Counted from the stretch's first letter, positions 20,360-30,079 are shown. The stretch: 64,000 bases of DNA from Haloferula helveola (GCF_037076345.1 NZ_AP024702.1:186001-250000); one strand, 5' to 3'. Made by a program: numbers and translations. Notes: a model not told the origin generated them from the sequence alone.

Positions 20360-20923
20360 TCATTCCGACTCGCTACCGATCAATCGCGACCCGTACCCGG
20401 CAATGAGCTGTCCGTCCGGAAGCAAGCTGAGGTCATCCTCGGTGTAGGCAACCCGATCCGGTCCCGCACTCCGGAGTTCGAGAAGCCCGGTGCCCAATGG
20501 GTGAATCACGATCGGGCTTCCCCACCGGTCCGCCATTCTTCCCTCTCCGTCGAAGACGGGATGGGAGCGGTCGAGATAGGCGAGCCGTTCCGGATTGGCA
20601 CCGGTAATGAAATCGGAAAGCTGACGGTTCGTCGCGATCAACCGGGTATCGAGCCCCTTGAACAGCAAGAGCATTCCCTCGACCGCGCGCCCCAGCTTAC
20701 GCATATCCTCTGCCGGCGTTGAACCGGCATCACTGTAGCCATCGAGAAAGTCCATTCCGCTGGGCCCATCGCTTTCGCTCTCACCGCTCGGCTGGCCGGC
20801 CTTGGCCTCCGCGCTCCGATTCGCCTCCGGGGCGGAAACCTCCTGCCTCCGGAAAAGCTGCATAAGGATTCCGACACCGAGCACGACCGCAAGGACCGAG
20901 ACGAGATACCGCGTTCTCATCAT
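20360..20923 (-). CDS. Pseudopilin-tail-like membrane protein
   Basis: This 187-residue protein has an N-terminal membrane anchor (YLVSVLAVVLGVGILMQLF, about residues 6-24), a low-complexity linker, and a C-terminal part (about 130-180) of the form DRWGSPIVIHPLGTG, LRSAGPDRVAYTEDDL. That C-terminal pattern resembles the calcium-binding end of type II secretion GspG-type pseudopilins, although the usual prepilin N-terminus is missing. It is the last gene of the prepilin-GH2-DUF1800-DUF1501 run, starting 3 bp after the DUF1501 stop. Similar small proteins accompany DUF1501/DUF1800 pairs in Verrucomicrobiota. No specific function is assigned. Confidence 0.65.
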   Translation of the reverse strand: MMRTRYLVSVLAVVLGVGILMQLFRRQEVSAPEANRSAEAKAGQPSGESESDGPSGMDFLDGYSDAGSTPAEDMRKLGRAVEGMLLLFKGLDTRLIATNRQLSDFITGANPERLAYLDRSHPVFDGEGRMADRWGSPIVIHPLGTGLLELRSAGPDRVAYTEDDLSLLPDGQLIAGYGSRLIGSESE

Positions 20924-20926
20924 GGC

Positions 20927-22342
20927 TCAGGCGATGAATCCAACCGGCGGTTCGCCCGAGAAACTACCGATGTTCGGCAGGATGAGCGGCATGTCGGTCG
21001 ACGACACACCGAACCACGCGGCGATCTCCTCGAAGAACTTGTCGATCGAGGTCGACGGCAACAACCGGCCACCGAGTCCGACATCATCGGGGCCGTCGAG
21101 GGCAAGACTCGGAAAGGTCCCGAAGACCTTTCCCCCATCCACCGGGCCACCCCAGACCATCTGGTTGCCGCCCCACGCGTGATCGGTACCGCGCCCGTTC
21201 GAGCGCAGGGTCCTGCCGAAGTCGGAAGCGGTGTAACTGATCACGTCGTCGGCCACACCGAGGATTTCGAGAGCTTGCTGATAGGCCGATATCGCTGCAG
21301 CGAGTTCGTCGAGCATCGCCGCCTGCGTGACCAGCAGTTCTCCGTGATGGTCCCAGTTGCCGCGCTGGATGAAGATGGTGCTGCGACGCAGTCCGAGCGC
21401 ATCGCGCGCCTTGATCGTCTTCGCCGCGGCAAGCAATTGCTTCGCGATCTTCGAGTTCGGAAACAGCGGCGCGATCGCGGAGTCATCGATCGACTGGTAG
21501 ACGGCATTGAACGCTGCCTGCGCCTCGTGACTGTGCTTCACGTGCTTCGCGAAGGCGTCCTGCATCAAATTGTTGTAGGACTCGGTCAGCAACCCGTCGA
21601 CCGCCAGATTCTTGCGCGCTGTCGTGCTCCCCAGACCGGCCGTATCGCCCGTGGGCAGCAGGGCTCCGCTGTCCGTAATCGAGAATTGCGCCACCTCATT
21701 GCCGATCTGGAAGACATTGTTGCCGGCCAGCGAGATCGACATCGAGGTTGCCCCGGTGTTGTAGGTCGAGTGAAGGACATCGGCCATCCGGCCCGCCCAT
21801 CCGGTCAACTCGCCGAGCCCCTGGGGCACCGAGGTCTGCCACTGCGTGATCTGGTCGATGTGGGAGAACAAGGACTTCGGAAGGGAAACCGTCCCACCCA
21901 GGTAGTCCGCCAGCGTCGTCGGCTGGACCAGCGTTCCGATATTGGCAACGAACGAAAGCCGTCGGCCGCTCCCTGCGAAGGCTCCGGAGCCATTGAACAT
22001 GTCCGCCAGCCCCTGGCATCCGGGGTGCACTCCGTACAGGTTGCCATCGCCCGCTCCGGCCTGATTCAGCGGAATGAGATCCTCGGAGGCCAAGGCCAGG
22101 TTGGTACGGGATCCGGCGTATTCCGCATGCCCGGCGGCATCGCGGCGCACAAGCAGGTTGAAGGTATCGCATCCGCCGGCGAGCAGGATGCAGACGATGG
22201 TCTTGCAATCCTCACCTGGCGTCAGATCCGACGCCGCCGCCTGGTTTGCCAGCTTCAGGTTGAGCAGGGTCGAGAGCACCGATACGGAGCCGATCGCGGC
22301 ACACGAGGCTTCTCCGAGGAACTGGCGTCTGGATCGGATCAT
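20927..22342 (-). CDS. DUF1501 protein, Tat-exported
   Basis: This 471-residue protein has a twin-arginine start (SRRQFLGEA) and the DUF1501 core: KTIVCILLAGGCDTFNLLV near residues 47-65, a FIQRGNWDHHG segment and SDFGRTLRSNGRGTDHAWGG near the C-terminus. DUF1501 proteins belong to the alkaline phosphatase/sulfatase-like fold and are nearly always next to DUF1800 or DUF1553 genes. Their biochemical role is unknown. It starts 21 bp after the DUF1800 stop, inside a five-gene minus-strand run. A second DUF1501 gene, from a different pairing type, lies at 56342-57769. Confidence 0.9.
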   Translation of the reverse strand: MIRSRRQFLGEASCAAIGSVSVLSTLLNLKLANQAAASDLTPGEDCKTIVCILLAGGCDTFNLLVRRDAAGHAEYAGSRTNLALASEDLIPLNQAGAGDGNLYGVHPGCQGLADMFNGSGAFAGSGRRLSFVANIGTLVQPTTLADYLGGTVSLPKSLFSHIDQITQWQTSVPQGLGELTGWAGRMADVLHSTYNTGATSMSISLAGNNVFQIGNEVAQFSITDSGALLPTGDTAGLGSTTARKNLAVDGLLTESYNNLMQDAFAKHVKHSHEAQAAFNAVYQSIDDSAIAPLFPNSKIAKQLLAAAKTIKARDALGLRRSTIFIQRGNWDHHGELLVTQAAMLDELAAAISAYQQALEILGVADDVISYTASDFGRTLRSNGRGTDHAWGGNQMVWGGPVDGGKVFGTFPSLALDGPDDVGLGGRLLPSTSIDKFFEEIAAWFGVSSTDMPLILPNIGSFSGEPPVGFIA

Positions 22343-22363
22343 CGCTGGGGTCGGATCATGGAT

Positions 22364-25300
22364 TCATTTCAGGCACGAGCCCTCGGGAGCGACGAGGACA
22401 AGGTAGGCCGCCAGCCGGGCCCGTTCGGTCAGATCGGATTCGGCCTCGAGAGAGGTCGTGATCGTTTGACGACTGGTTGCTCCCAGCGTGCCTCCGCAGT
22501 AGTAGAGCGACAAGCGGTCGAGGAGTGCCGGGATGTTGCCGGCAAGTGCCTCAAGCTCGCTCAGGTCTTCCGACTGCTCGGGATAATACTGGTCACCGTT
22601 GGGATGTTTGAACCCGACATTGCAGGTGCGCCACAGCCAGTTCGGAAACGACACGGACGAATAGGAATTGACGATTCCGAACGCAGGCGAGTCCAGCTGG
22701 CGTTCCGCCAGGTCCCCGAAGAGCCGGAAGTCCGGACGGAAGTAGTTGAACACCGATGGCGAGTGCATCGGGTCCTGGAGCGAGACCTCCGTGTAGGTTC
22801 CCCAGTCCCACCATAGAAGGTTGTCGTGGCGGCCGATCTTCAGCACGCGGGAGAGATGCATCAGACGCACGGTCGGCTCGCGGAGCTGGCCGAAATGCCC
22901 GATCGCAAGATGCTGCAGCGGATCCCGCGCCTCGTCGTCCGTCAGGATCGCCCTGACCACCGCTTCAAGATCGCCGGTCACGCCTACGCCGTTGTCGGAG
23001 AACACGGATGCCACCCGCTGGACATACTGCGGTGAAGGATTCGAAGTAACGAGGAACTGGATCAACTGCCGGGAGATGAACGGAGCCGTGTTCGGATGCA
23101 GCACGAGCTGATGAACGGCGTCCGCGACATCCTGCAGCGCGTTCGCATCCGAAGCGCCGCGCGCCGGAATCGTGTGCTTGGTGCCATTTCCGGTGACCAC
23201 CGTCTTCGGATCAAAGTCGTGCTCCGAGGCGAAGACCTTCATCGGCGCCGTCATGTAGCGACCGTCATCTCTCCAGCCGCCGCCGAAATTGTTGGCCGCG
23301 TAGTGGGTGCCCGTGAACACGCGTGCCAGCTCAGTGATGTCACCGTTGTCGTAGGTCGGGATCGGTTCTCCAAAGGCATCCGTTTTGCGGGTTCCGTCCG
23401 GGTGGAGCTCCCACAAGCCGATGCTGAAAAGCTGCATGATCTCACGCGCGAAGTTCTCGTCCGGATACCTCTCGATCGACGGGTCGGACTTGCGGTTTCC
23501 CAAGTGGCTGAGGTAGTGCCCCATCAGCGGGCTCAGCGAGACCTCACGGAGCAGATCCTCGTAGTTCCCGAAGGCGTTCTGGACCAGCAGGTCGTAGTAG
23601 TGGGCGACCGCCTGTCCCTGGTTCGCCAGCATCGGACCGCCCCGCGAGGTCACGAGGATCTGGCTAAGCGCCCATGCGACCCGCTGGCGAAGCTGGTCCG
23701 GTGCCGACAACGCGTTGCGCGCCCACGGCGTCACGAAGTTGTGCCCGAAGACGATCGTCTCGTTGCTGGAGTAGCCGGCCAGAGCCGGATCGGCCGTGCC
23801 GTTCGTCCAGTCGTCCTTGATCGCGATCATGTAGGGCTCCGTCAGACTCGGAGGCAGAGCGATCTGCTCCTCGATCCACGACTCCACCCCGATGCCCGCC
23901 ACCCGGTCGATCTCGGCGATGTCCGCCGGTCCGAAGGTTGACTGGATCAGGAACCGCGCCGCCTGCGCCCGGGTCATTCGGGTTCCGGGTTCCGAGCTAC
24001 GGTAGATCTCGTTGAAAGCGGCAAGGTCGCCACTGAGTGTTGTGTCCGGAATCTCGTCTCCGTCGGTGTCATACGACCTCGGAAGCCTCGCGGACTCCGC
24101 CCCTCCCGGCCCGCTGAGGAAGCCGAGCATGGGTTCGATCCAGTCCGGAACCCCATCGCCATCACCGTCCGTCTCCGCAGATCCGATCCGGAAGAAGCGC
24201 CGGGAATCCGCCGCACCCAGCGGCAACTTCCACTCGCCCCCGTCGATGACCGGCACTCCGGGAAATGCGGTCCACGCATCGGCTTGCCCCAGATCGGTAG
24301 AACTCTCCGGCTGCCCCGGACGCAGATCCAGATGCGTCCAGCGCAGCGACAAGCCACCCGCATCTCTCACCATCCTTGCTTCGAGAAGGCTCGTCGGATC
24401 GAACGGATCGGTCCCGAACCCCGCCTCGTCCCCGTTCCTCATGCCGTCACCGTCCGAGTCGGCCGAGGGATCGACGTCCCACGCTCCGTAGAGGGCTTCC
24501 CACAGGTCGGGCAAACCGTTGCCATCGCGGTCCTCGCCGCCCGGATCCGTGGTCAGACCGTGCATCGGAAGCTCCGGAGCCACAAAGCTTGCGGCCACCT
24601 CGAAGTCGTCGACCTGGAGCGAAGGGACCTGCCCCATTTCGAGCACCTTGTAGCTGCCGGTGCTGATCCATGGGATCTCGATGGTTCCGTAGAGATTCTG
24701 GCCAGGAGAGAAGATCGGTGTCGCAGCGGGATCGTTGGGATTGCCCGCACTGCTGGTGATGACCCGACCCTCGACCAGATGGGAAAAGATCACGGTTCCC
24801 GACTCGTTCCGCACCTCACCCAGCACGTCCCACAGCGGACGTCCGAGGCCGTCCGCACCGCCGGTCGGCGTGACGGTGAGTTTCAGGTTGAGCCACTCGC
24901 TGGTGGCGGTCGTCCCCGGCAACGTTCCGGGCAGCCCGATCTCGGAGTTGGCTTCCCACCCCTTCTGCTGCCATGACTGCGGGTTCGCCGCGTCCGATCC
25001 GATTCCCGAGATCCCGAACCGCTTCCCGCCGTCGCGCCGGGAAAGGAACAGCCCGATCGAGTCGCCATCCCACCAGTTCGGTGTCGTGCTGAGGCTGACC
25101 CCGAAGCAATTGTGGTTCGCCTGGTCCGGCACACCGCTCCCGATCGTCATCCGGAAACTCGCGGAAACCGAGTAGCTTCCACCGGCAACCGCGTGCAGAT
25201 AGGTCGCGTCGTAGTTGCTTTCAACGACCGCCGCATCGATCTCCACTCCGTTCGTGCCGCCGGCACCCGACCCGCCCGCGACCTGCAGCAGGTTCTGCTG

Positions 25301-25435
25301 GGTCGAAGGGCTATCCACCCATTTCACCGACCAGTCCGCGGCCGGAAGCGGACCCGGAGCAAGGGCGTCGAAATCCTCACTGGCGGCCGTTACAGGGCCC
25401 AACGACAGTAGCAGGATGGAAAGATGTGCTCTCAC
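22364..25435 (-). CDS. DUF1800 protein with N-terminal lectin-like and calcium repeats
   Basis: This 1023-residue secreted protein has a signal peptide to about residue 18, a LamG-like block (about 20-290), type-3 thrombospondin-like calcium loops (DRDGNGLPDLWE, DSDGDGMRNGDEAGFGTDP) and a degenerate copy of the SPDL/FFRV module (ESSTDLGQADAW, RRFFRIGS near 375-425). It ends with a full DUF1800 domain (about 490-960: MTRAQAARFLIQSTFGP, RQRVAWALSQILV, DENFAREIMQLFSIGLWEL). DUF1800 proteins are paired with DUF1501 across many phyla; function is unknown. The start is 1 bp after the GH2 stop, so coupling with a carbohydrate enzyme is direct. This N-terminal extension may tether the pair to glycans. 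Confidence 0.9.
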   Translation of the reverse strand: MRAHLSILLLSLGPVTAASEDFDALAPGPLPAADWSVKWVDSPSTQQNLLQVAGGSGAGGTNGVEIDAAVVESNYDATYLHAVAGGSYSVSASFRMTIGSGVPDQANHNCFGVSLSTTPNWWDGDSIGLFLSRRDGGKRFGISGIGSDAANPQSWQQKGWEANSEIGLPGTLPGTTATSEWLNLKLTVTPTGGADGLGRPLWDVLGEVRNESGTVIFSHLVEGRVITSSAGNPNDPAATPIFSPGQNLYGTIEIPWISTGSYKVLEMGQVPSLQVDDFEVAASFVAPELPMHGLTTDPGGEDRDGNGLPDLWEALYGAWDVDPSADSDGDGMRNGDEAGFGTDPFDPTSLLEARMVRDAGGLSLRWTHLDLRPGQPESSTDLGQADAWTAFPGVPVIDGGEWKLPLGAADSRRFFRIGSAETDGDGDGVPDWIEPMLGFLSGPGGAESARLPRSYDTDGDEIPDTTLSGDLAAFNEIYRSSEPGTRMTRAQAARFLIQSTFGPADIAEIDRVAGIGVESWIEEQIALPPSLTEPYMIAIKDDWTNGTADPALAGYSSNETIVFGHNFVTPWARNALSAPDQLRQRVAWALSQILVTSRGGPMLANQGQAVAHYYDLLVQNAFGNYEDLLREVSLSPLMGHYLSHLGNRKSDPSIERYPDENFAREIMQLFSIGLWELHPDGTRKTDAFGEPIPTYDNGDITELARVFTGTHYAANNFGGGWRDDGRYMTAPMKVFASEHDFDPKTVVTGNGTKHTIPARGASDANALQDVADAVHQLVLHPNTAPFISRQLIQFLVTSNPSPQYVQRVASVFSDNGVGVTGDLEAVVRAILTDDEARDPLQHLAIGHFGQLREPTVRLMHLSRVLKIGRHDNLLWWDWGTYTEVSLQDPMHSPSVFNYFRPDFRLFGDLAERQLDSPAFGIVNSYSSVSFPNWLWRTCNVGFKHPNGDQYYPEQSEDLSELEALAGNIPALLDRLSLYYCGGTLGATSRQTITTSLEAESDLTERARLAAYLVLVAPEGSCLK

Positions 25436-25436
25436 T

Positions 25437-27896
25437 TCAATTCGATGTCACCACGATGCTGGCCGGGCGAAGTCCCTCACCGGTTGCGGTGAGTTTGATG
25501 CGACCCGGACTGTTCTTCGTCGCCCTGAGAATCACCAGGGCCATTCCCGAGAACGCTTTCCTTTGGCTGGCTTGGAAAGGTTCGGTCGAAGCCGCATTGC
25601 CGTTGTCCACCGCGACAATCTCTCCACTCCCCTCGACCGAGAAACGGATGAGATCGTCGGCCGTCGGACAGGGAACGCCGTCCTTGTCGGTCACCGCCAC
25701 GGTCACGAAAGAAAGATCCGACCCGTCACCCGCAATGGTCTCCCGGTCCGCGACCAGCGATATCGCGGCAGCAGGTCCAGCGGTTCGGCGAACGTCCTCG
25801 GCAACCGCTTTGCCATCCTCGAAGGCGACCACCTTCAGCTCACCGGGTTGGAAAGGCACCTCCCAGCGCAACCGGTAAGGGGTCTCATAGTCGCCCGCAG
25901 TCCAGTTCTTGAAATCCACCTTGAGAGGCGGCTTATCCCGTCCCTTGCGCTTGCGCCCGAGCGACTCGCCGTTGAGGAACAACTCTGCCTCCGAGGCATT
26001 CGTGTACACATAAACCGGGATCCGTTCATGACCACTGCCTTCCCAGTTCCAATGGGGCAGGACGTGAACCATGGGAAACTCCCGGACATCTCTCCATTGG
26101 GATTGATAGAGGAAGTAGCGGTCCTTCGGAAATCCGCAAAGATCCACCGTCCCGAAGTAGGAGGAACGCGAGGGCCAGTCGTCATTCCAGTATCCATCCG
26201 TCGAGTTGTCCCTTCCGCCGTAGGGTGTCGGCTCGCCGAGATAGTCGAATCCCGTCCACACGAACTCGCCAATCACCGCGGGACTCCCCTCCAGTGCCAT
26301 GAACTCGATATCCGGCGGATACGCCCACACGGGCCCGATCAGGTCATAGGAAGTGACCTGGTTGTCGTCCGCCCTCTCGTACTTCTCGATCGGCAGATGG
26401 TAAACGCCACGGGACGACACGCACGACGAGGTCTCCGACCCGAGCACGTGCCACTCCGGGTGCTGACGCCGGACCTCGGCGTAGGCCAGAGGCTTGTAGT
26501 TGAATCCGGGGATATCCACCTCGGCGGCGAGACCGTTGGTAACCGATGCCGGATAGTAGTTGAACCCGGCGGAGGTCAAACGGGTCGGATCCTCGTCCTT
26601 GCAAATCCGGTGCAAATGCCTCGCCAGCTTCCATCCGTCCTTCTTCGACTGTTCGAGAATTTCATTGCCGATCGACCACATGATCACACTGGGATGATTG
26701 CGGTCGCGCCGGATCATGTCGCGCAGGTCCCGCTCATGCCACGCGTCGAAAAACTTGTTGTAGCCGTTCGGCACCTTCGCCATCTGCCAGCAGTCAAACG
26801 CCTCGACCTGGACGAGAAGACCAAGCCGGTCGCAAAGCTCCAGTTGCTCGGGCGAGGGCGGATTGTGGGACGTCCGGATCGCGTTCACCCCCATCTCTTT
26901 CATGATCTCCAGTTGCCGCTCGGTCGCCCGCCGGTTGACGGCCGCGCCGAGAGCACCGAGGTCATGGTGCATGCACACCCCGTTCAGCCGGACGTGGCGC
27001 CCGTTGAGATAGAAGCCCTCACCGGCCTTGTATGTGATCGTGCGGATTCCGAAAGGCGTCTCCGTCCGGTCGACCGCGACACCTCCGGTCAGAACCGTCG
27101 AGACCACCGTATAGAGTCGCGGAGTTTCCAGATCCCACCGCTGTGGCTCGCTGATCTCCATCGTGTGGGTGACCGTGGCGGTTTCTTCCGGCTGCACCTC
27201 GACCGGTGAAGAGGCCGACCCGACTTCTTTCCCCGACGGGTCAAGAACACGCGTCTCGAGCCGGAGCGCGATAGGTTCATCGCCATGATGCTCAAGCCGC
27301 GTGCGTGCGCAGACCTCGGCTGAGTTGGCGGCGACCGTCGGTGTCGTCACCGTCGTCCCCCAGTGGGACACGTGCGTCTCCTGTCGGTAACGAATCCACA
27401 CGTTCCGGTATAACCCGGCCCCGGGGTACCATCTTGAACTGAGATCCTCGGGCTGCAGCCGCACCGCGATGACATTTCCGCCATCCGTGTTGAGATACCT
27501 TGTGACGTCGAACTCGAACCCGACGTAGCCGAAGGGCCGGTGCCCGGCGAAATGTCCGTTGACCCAGACATGCGCGTCGTACATGGCCCCGTCGAACTCG
27601 ATCGCGACGCGCTTCCCGCGTTGGTCTTCGGGAATCTCGAAGCGCTTCCGATACCAGCCGGTTCCATGAATCGGAAGTCCGCCACTGCGGGCGTTGTACT
27701 TCACATCGAACGGCCCTTCGATCGCCCAGTCGTGGGGAACCCGCACTTCGCGCCACCCTGAGTCATCGAATGCCGTCGTCTCTGCGCCCTCCGCAGGACC
27801 GGTCAGGAAGCGCCAGCCGTCATTGAACGAATTCTTCTCGGCAGCCGTCGCGACAACGACGCCGAAGACCACCGCAAGAAGTCGGATCACTTGCAT
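25437..27896 (-). CDS. GH2 beta-galactosidase, secreted
   Basis: This 819-residue GH2 enzyme has a signal peptide to about residue 19, an N-terminal jelly-roll (SFNDGWRFLTG to about 170), an Ig-like domain (about 170-285) and a TIM barrel (about 290-600). These are followed by DUF4982-like and Ig/invasin-like C-terminal domains. The acid/base is Glu412 in MWSIGNEILEQ; the nucleophile is most likely Glu488 in LGSETSS, 76 residues later, the same spacing as in E. coli LacZ, followed by GEFVWTGFDYLGEP. Exo-beta-galactosidases of this type act on galactan oligosaccharides after desulfation. It sits 13 bp after the prepilin-like gene and 1 bp before DUF1800. Confidence 0.9.
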   Translation of the reverse strand: MQVIRLLAVVFGVVVATAAEKNSFNDGWRFLTGPAEGAETTAFDDSGWREVRVPHDWAIEGPFDVKYNARSGGLPIHGTGWYRKRFEIPEDQRGKRVAIEFDGAMYDAHVWVNGHFAGHRPFGYVGFEFDVTRYLNTDGGNVIAVRLQPEDLSSRWYPGAGLYRNVWIRYRQETHVSHWGTTVTTPTVAANSAEVCARTRLEHHGDEPIALRLETRVLDPSGKEVGSASSPVEVQPEETATVTHTMEISEPQRWDLETPRLYTVVSTVLTGGVAVDRTETPFGIRTITYKAGEGFYLNGRHVRLNGVCMHHDLGALGAAVNRRATERQLEIMKEMGVNAIRTSHNPPSPEQLELCDRLGLLVQVEAFDCWQMAKVPNGYNKFFDAWHERDLRDMIRRDRNHPSVIMWSIGNEILEQSKKDGWKLARHLHRICKDEDPTRLTSAGFNYYPASVTNGLAAEVDIPGFNYKPLAYAEVRRQHPEWHVLGSETSSCVSSRGVYHLPIEKYERADDNQVTSYDLIGPVWAYPPDIEFMALEGSPAVIGEFVWTGFDYLGEPTPYGGRDNSTDGYWNDDWPSRSSYFGTVDLCGFPKDRYFLYQSQWRDVREFPMVHVLPHWNWEGSGHERIPVYVYTNASEAELFLNGESLGRKRKGRDKPPLKVDFKNWTAGDYETPYRLRWEVPFQPGELKVVAFEDGKAVAEDVRRTAGPAAAISLVADRETIAGDGSDLSFVTVAVTDKDGVPCPTADDLIRFSVEGSGEIVAVDNGNAASTEPFQASQRKAFSGMALVILRATKNSPGRIKLTATGEGLRPASIVVTSN

Positions 27897-27909
27897 GAAA
27901 GGCGGTTCC

Positions 27910-28650
27910 CTACGGCTTCATCAGCCGCTTGGCCTCGTCGAGATCCGCCAGCTTGGTGTTGTCGATCAGCTCGACGTGGCCGTCCACCATCAGGCAATGG
28001 GTCTTGTCCTTGTAAGTGCCCTGCGGGATCGCGTTGGCATAGGGTCCGAACCAGATCGCGCCCTTGTCGGGATTCTGCTCTGCCACGAGAATGATACTCG
28101 CAGGGCGTTTGATGCGGTGGGCCCGCGTGCCTTTGACTTTCTCTTCAGGAGTCGCCGGCCCGACCCATCCTTCAATGAGATGGTTGTAGGCGTAACCTCC
28201 ACGCAGCCCCTCACCCGCCTTGAAGGTTGCATTCTCGATGCTTACGATCGGAGTGTCGCCACAGAGCTTGTGCTCCGAGAGAGGGTTCTGCAGGAAGGTT
28301 TCCGAAGGATGGACCGACCAGCTGTACTTGTTCCCCTCAAGCTGGCAAAGACCCGCTTCTTCTCCGAGCAGTTCGTAGAGATTGAACTGCGCCCACACCG
28401 GCGATTTGATCCAGCCGGCGTACGGCGGATACGTTCCCCGTATGTTGTGGCCGTTCTGCACGCCGTCCGCCATGATCGATTCGATTCCGAGACTGATCTG
28501 CTTGAGGTTCGAGACGGACTTGGCCGACTTGGCGCCCGAGACGGCTCGCTTGACGCCGAGGAAGACGAGACTTGAGAGAGCGGCGACAATCACGATGACC
28601 ACCAGGAGTTCGATCAGCGTGAAACCGGAGGGTTTCTGGGTTCTGTTCAT
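27910..28650 (-). CDS. Prepilin-type cleavage/methylation protein
   Basis: This 246-residue protein begins at the ATG at 28650 with a class III signal: MNRTQKPSG then FTLIELLVVIVIVAAL, where PilD-type peptidase would cut after Gly9 and methylate Phe10. The rest is a soluble domain ending in a CLMVDGHVELID strand, typical of the large families of pilin-like proteins (DUF1559-related) in Planctomycetes and Verrucomicrobia. The frame extends 52 codons upstream but without pilin character. It heads the operon with GH2, DUF1800, DUF1501 and a pseudopilin-tail protein. Operator site 3 lies 108 bp upstream. Its role in polysaccharide use is unknown. Confidence 0.87.
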   Translation of the reverse strand: MNRTQKPSGFTLIELLVVIVIVAALSSLVFLGVKRAVSGAKSAKSVSNLKQISLGIESIMADGVQNGHNIRGTYPPYAGWIKSPVWAQFNLYELLGEEAGLCQLEGNKYSWSVHPSETFLQNPLSEHKLCGDTPIVSIENATFKAGEGLRGGYAYNHLIEGWVGPATPEEKVKGTRAHRIKRPASIILVAEQNPDKGAIWFGPYANAIPQGTYKDKTHCLMVDGHVELIDNTKLADLDEAKRLMKP

Positions 28651-28942
28651 GGGTTGATGAGGTTTTGGATGGGTTTTGCAGGGCATGTCCCGCTGACCGG
28701 AGGCAGTGCAAGAAATCGTGCCGAAGTTCCGCCACGCTTGCTGCTGCTTTTTGGTATATTGTCTACAATTAGACCCACGCGCCAATCCTGCAAGCTTTTC
28801 TTTCATCTGCTCAGGCAGACGAGGTTCTCTCCGGGAACCCGCGTGCTTCCCTATTCAAGGGCTTCGTCTCCACCACGGTCCCCGATGGACAATTGCGCCC
28901 TCATCGGCAGTAGTCTTCCGGACCAACCAATCGCAGTCTCAT
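28651..28942. promoter_or_regulatory. Divergent promoter region with operator site 3
   Basis: These 292 bases separate the minus-strand prepilin-GH2 operon from the plus-strand propeller gene. The only clear signal is the palindrome at 28758-28769 with a CTTTTTG tract beside it. No RNA gene was recognised. Confidence 0.5.
28758..28769. promoter_or_regulatory. Palindromic operator candidate, site 3
   Basis: ATTGTCTACAAT, identical (on the opposite strand) to site 1, lies between the divergent prepilin-GH2 operon and the propeller gene. CTTTTTG at 28747-28753 precedes it by 4 bases, as at site 2. It probably binds the same dimeric regulator. Confidence 0.65.
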
Positions 28943-30079
28943 TTGAAAACCTTTCCTCCGTTCCCGGTCATCCGCTTCCGCACACTTCTATTCTTCGGTC
29001 TCAGCATTCCCGTGATGGGTCAATTCACGTATGAGAGGGACGACCGCGTCCTGTCCGCTGAGGAACGCGTGATTGGTCACGGCCAACTACGCTACCGGGT
29101 GGTCAGAGATTGGACCAAAGCCGATCCCGCCGTGGCCCCGGTGGTCAACGCCCACGCAATGGCGATGGGGAATGACGGGCTCTATTATCTCGTCACCGAC
29201 CATCCCGACCACGCGTTCCATGTCTTCCGCCCCGACGGTACCTTCATTCGCAGTTTCGGCACTGGACTGAAAGGCGGACACGGGGTGGCGATGCTGCCAG
29301 ACGGTGACAGGGAACTCGTCGTCCATGTCGACTGTGGCTGGGAATTCGATGCAGCCGGCAAGGCCACGAAGAAAACCGGTTCGGTCAACTTGCTCACCAA
29401 GGACGGAGATGTGGTCCGGACCCTGCCGGACACCATCGATCTCGGACTTGAGGCCAAGGGAACCTTCTACGGACCATGCGACGTCGCGATCACTCCCGGC
29501 GGTGACATCCTCGTCATCGATGGCTACTCCTCCGACCGGGTCCTTCACTTCACCAAGAAAGGAAAGCTTGTCCGGCATTGGGGTGGCCACAAACCGGACG
29601 ATGCGTCCGACATCCGGAACGGCCACGGCATCTCGATCGATCCGACCGACCCGGACAATCCCGTCGTATGGATCAGCTCGCGCGAACAGAACCAGCTCAA
29701 GCGCTTCACCCTGGAGGGCAAGCACATCGACACGATCGACCTTCCCGGGGCCTACGCCGGTCAGGCAGTGTTTCACGACGACAAGGTGTATACCGGCGTT
29801 TGCTGGTCAAAGGATCCGAAGTCCGGATCAAAGAAGAGCGCGTCCGGCTTCGTCCTCGTGCTGGATCGCAAGACGGGCAGGGTCCTCTCCGCCCCTGGCG
29901 GAACACCTCCCCCTCCGGATGCTTCTCATACCGATCACGGACACCCCCACCTCCACGGCCAGAAGCACCCGGTATTCCGCCACGTTCACGATCTGATGGT
30001 CGACGCTCAGGGAAACATCTTCGTGATGGAGTGGAATGCCGGACGCCGGTATCCGTACAAGCTCGAGTTGGTTGAGTAA
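28943..30079 (+). CDS. Secreted NHL-type six-bladed beta-propeller protein
   Basis: The protein has repeated propeller blades of the form GxxVxxDxxGxxYVxD: MAMGNDGLYYLVTD, VAITPGGDILVIDGYSSDRVL, GISIDPTDPDNPVVWISSR and LMVDAQGNIFVMEWNAGR. A His-rich loop (SHTDHGHPHLHGQKHP) lies near the C-terminus and could bind metal. I chose the TTG at 28943 because it yields a basic N-terminus and a hydrophobic core ending LLFFGLSIPVMG, a plausible signal peptide; the ATG at 29015 is the alternative and would leave no signal. Such propellers occur in polysaccharide loci as lyases, lactonases or binding proteins, and no specific activity can be assigned. It probably shares operator site 3. Confidence 0.75.
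   Translation: MKTFPPFPVIRFRTLLFFGLSIPVMGQFTYERDDRVLSAEERVIGHGQLRYRVVRDWTKADPAVAPVVNAHAMAMGNDGLYYLVTDHPDHAFHVFRPDGTFIRSFGTGLKGGHGVAMLPDGDRELVVHVDCGWEFDAAGKATKKTGSVNLLTKDGDVVRTLPDTIDLGLEAKGTFYGPCDVAITPGGDILVIDGYSSDRVLHFTKKGKLVRHWGGHKPDDASDIRNGHGISIDPTDPDNPVVWISSREQNQLKRFTLEGKHIDTIDLPGAYAGQAVFHDDKVYTGVCWSKDPKSGSKKSASGFVLVLDRKTGRVLSAPGGTPPPPDASHTDHGHPHLHGQKHPVFRHVHDLMVDAQGNIFVMEWNAGRRYPYKLELVE

Noticed and set aside
25215-27209. 664-codon plus-strand frame over the GH2 gene
   Set aside because: Antisense to an enzyme with both catalytic glutamates and correct spacing.
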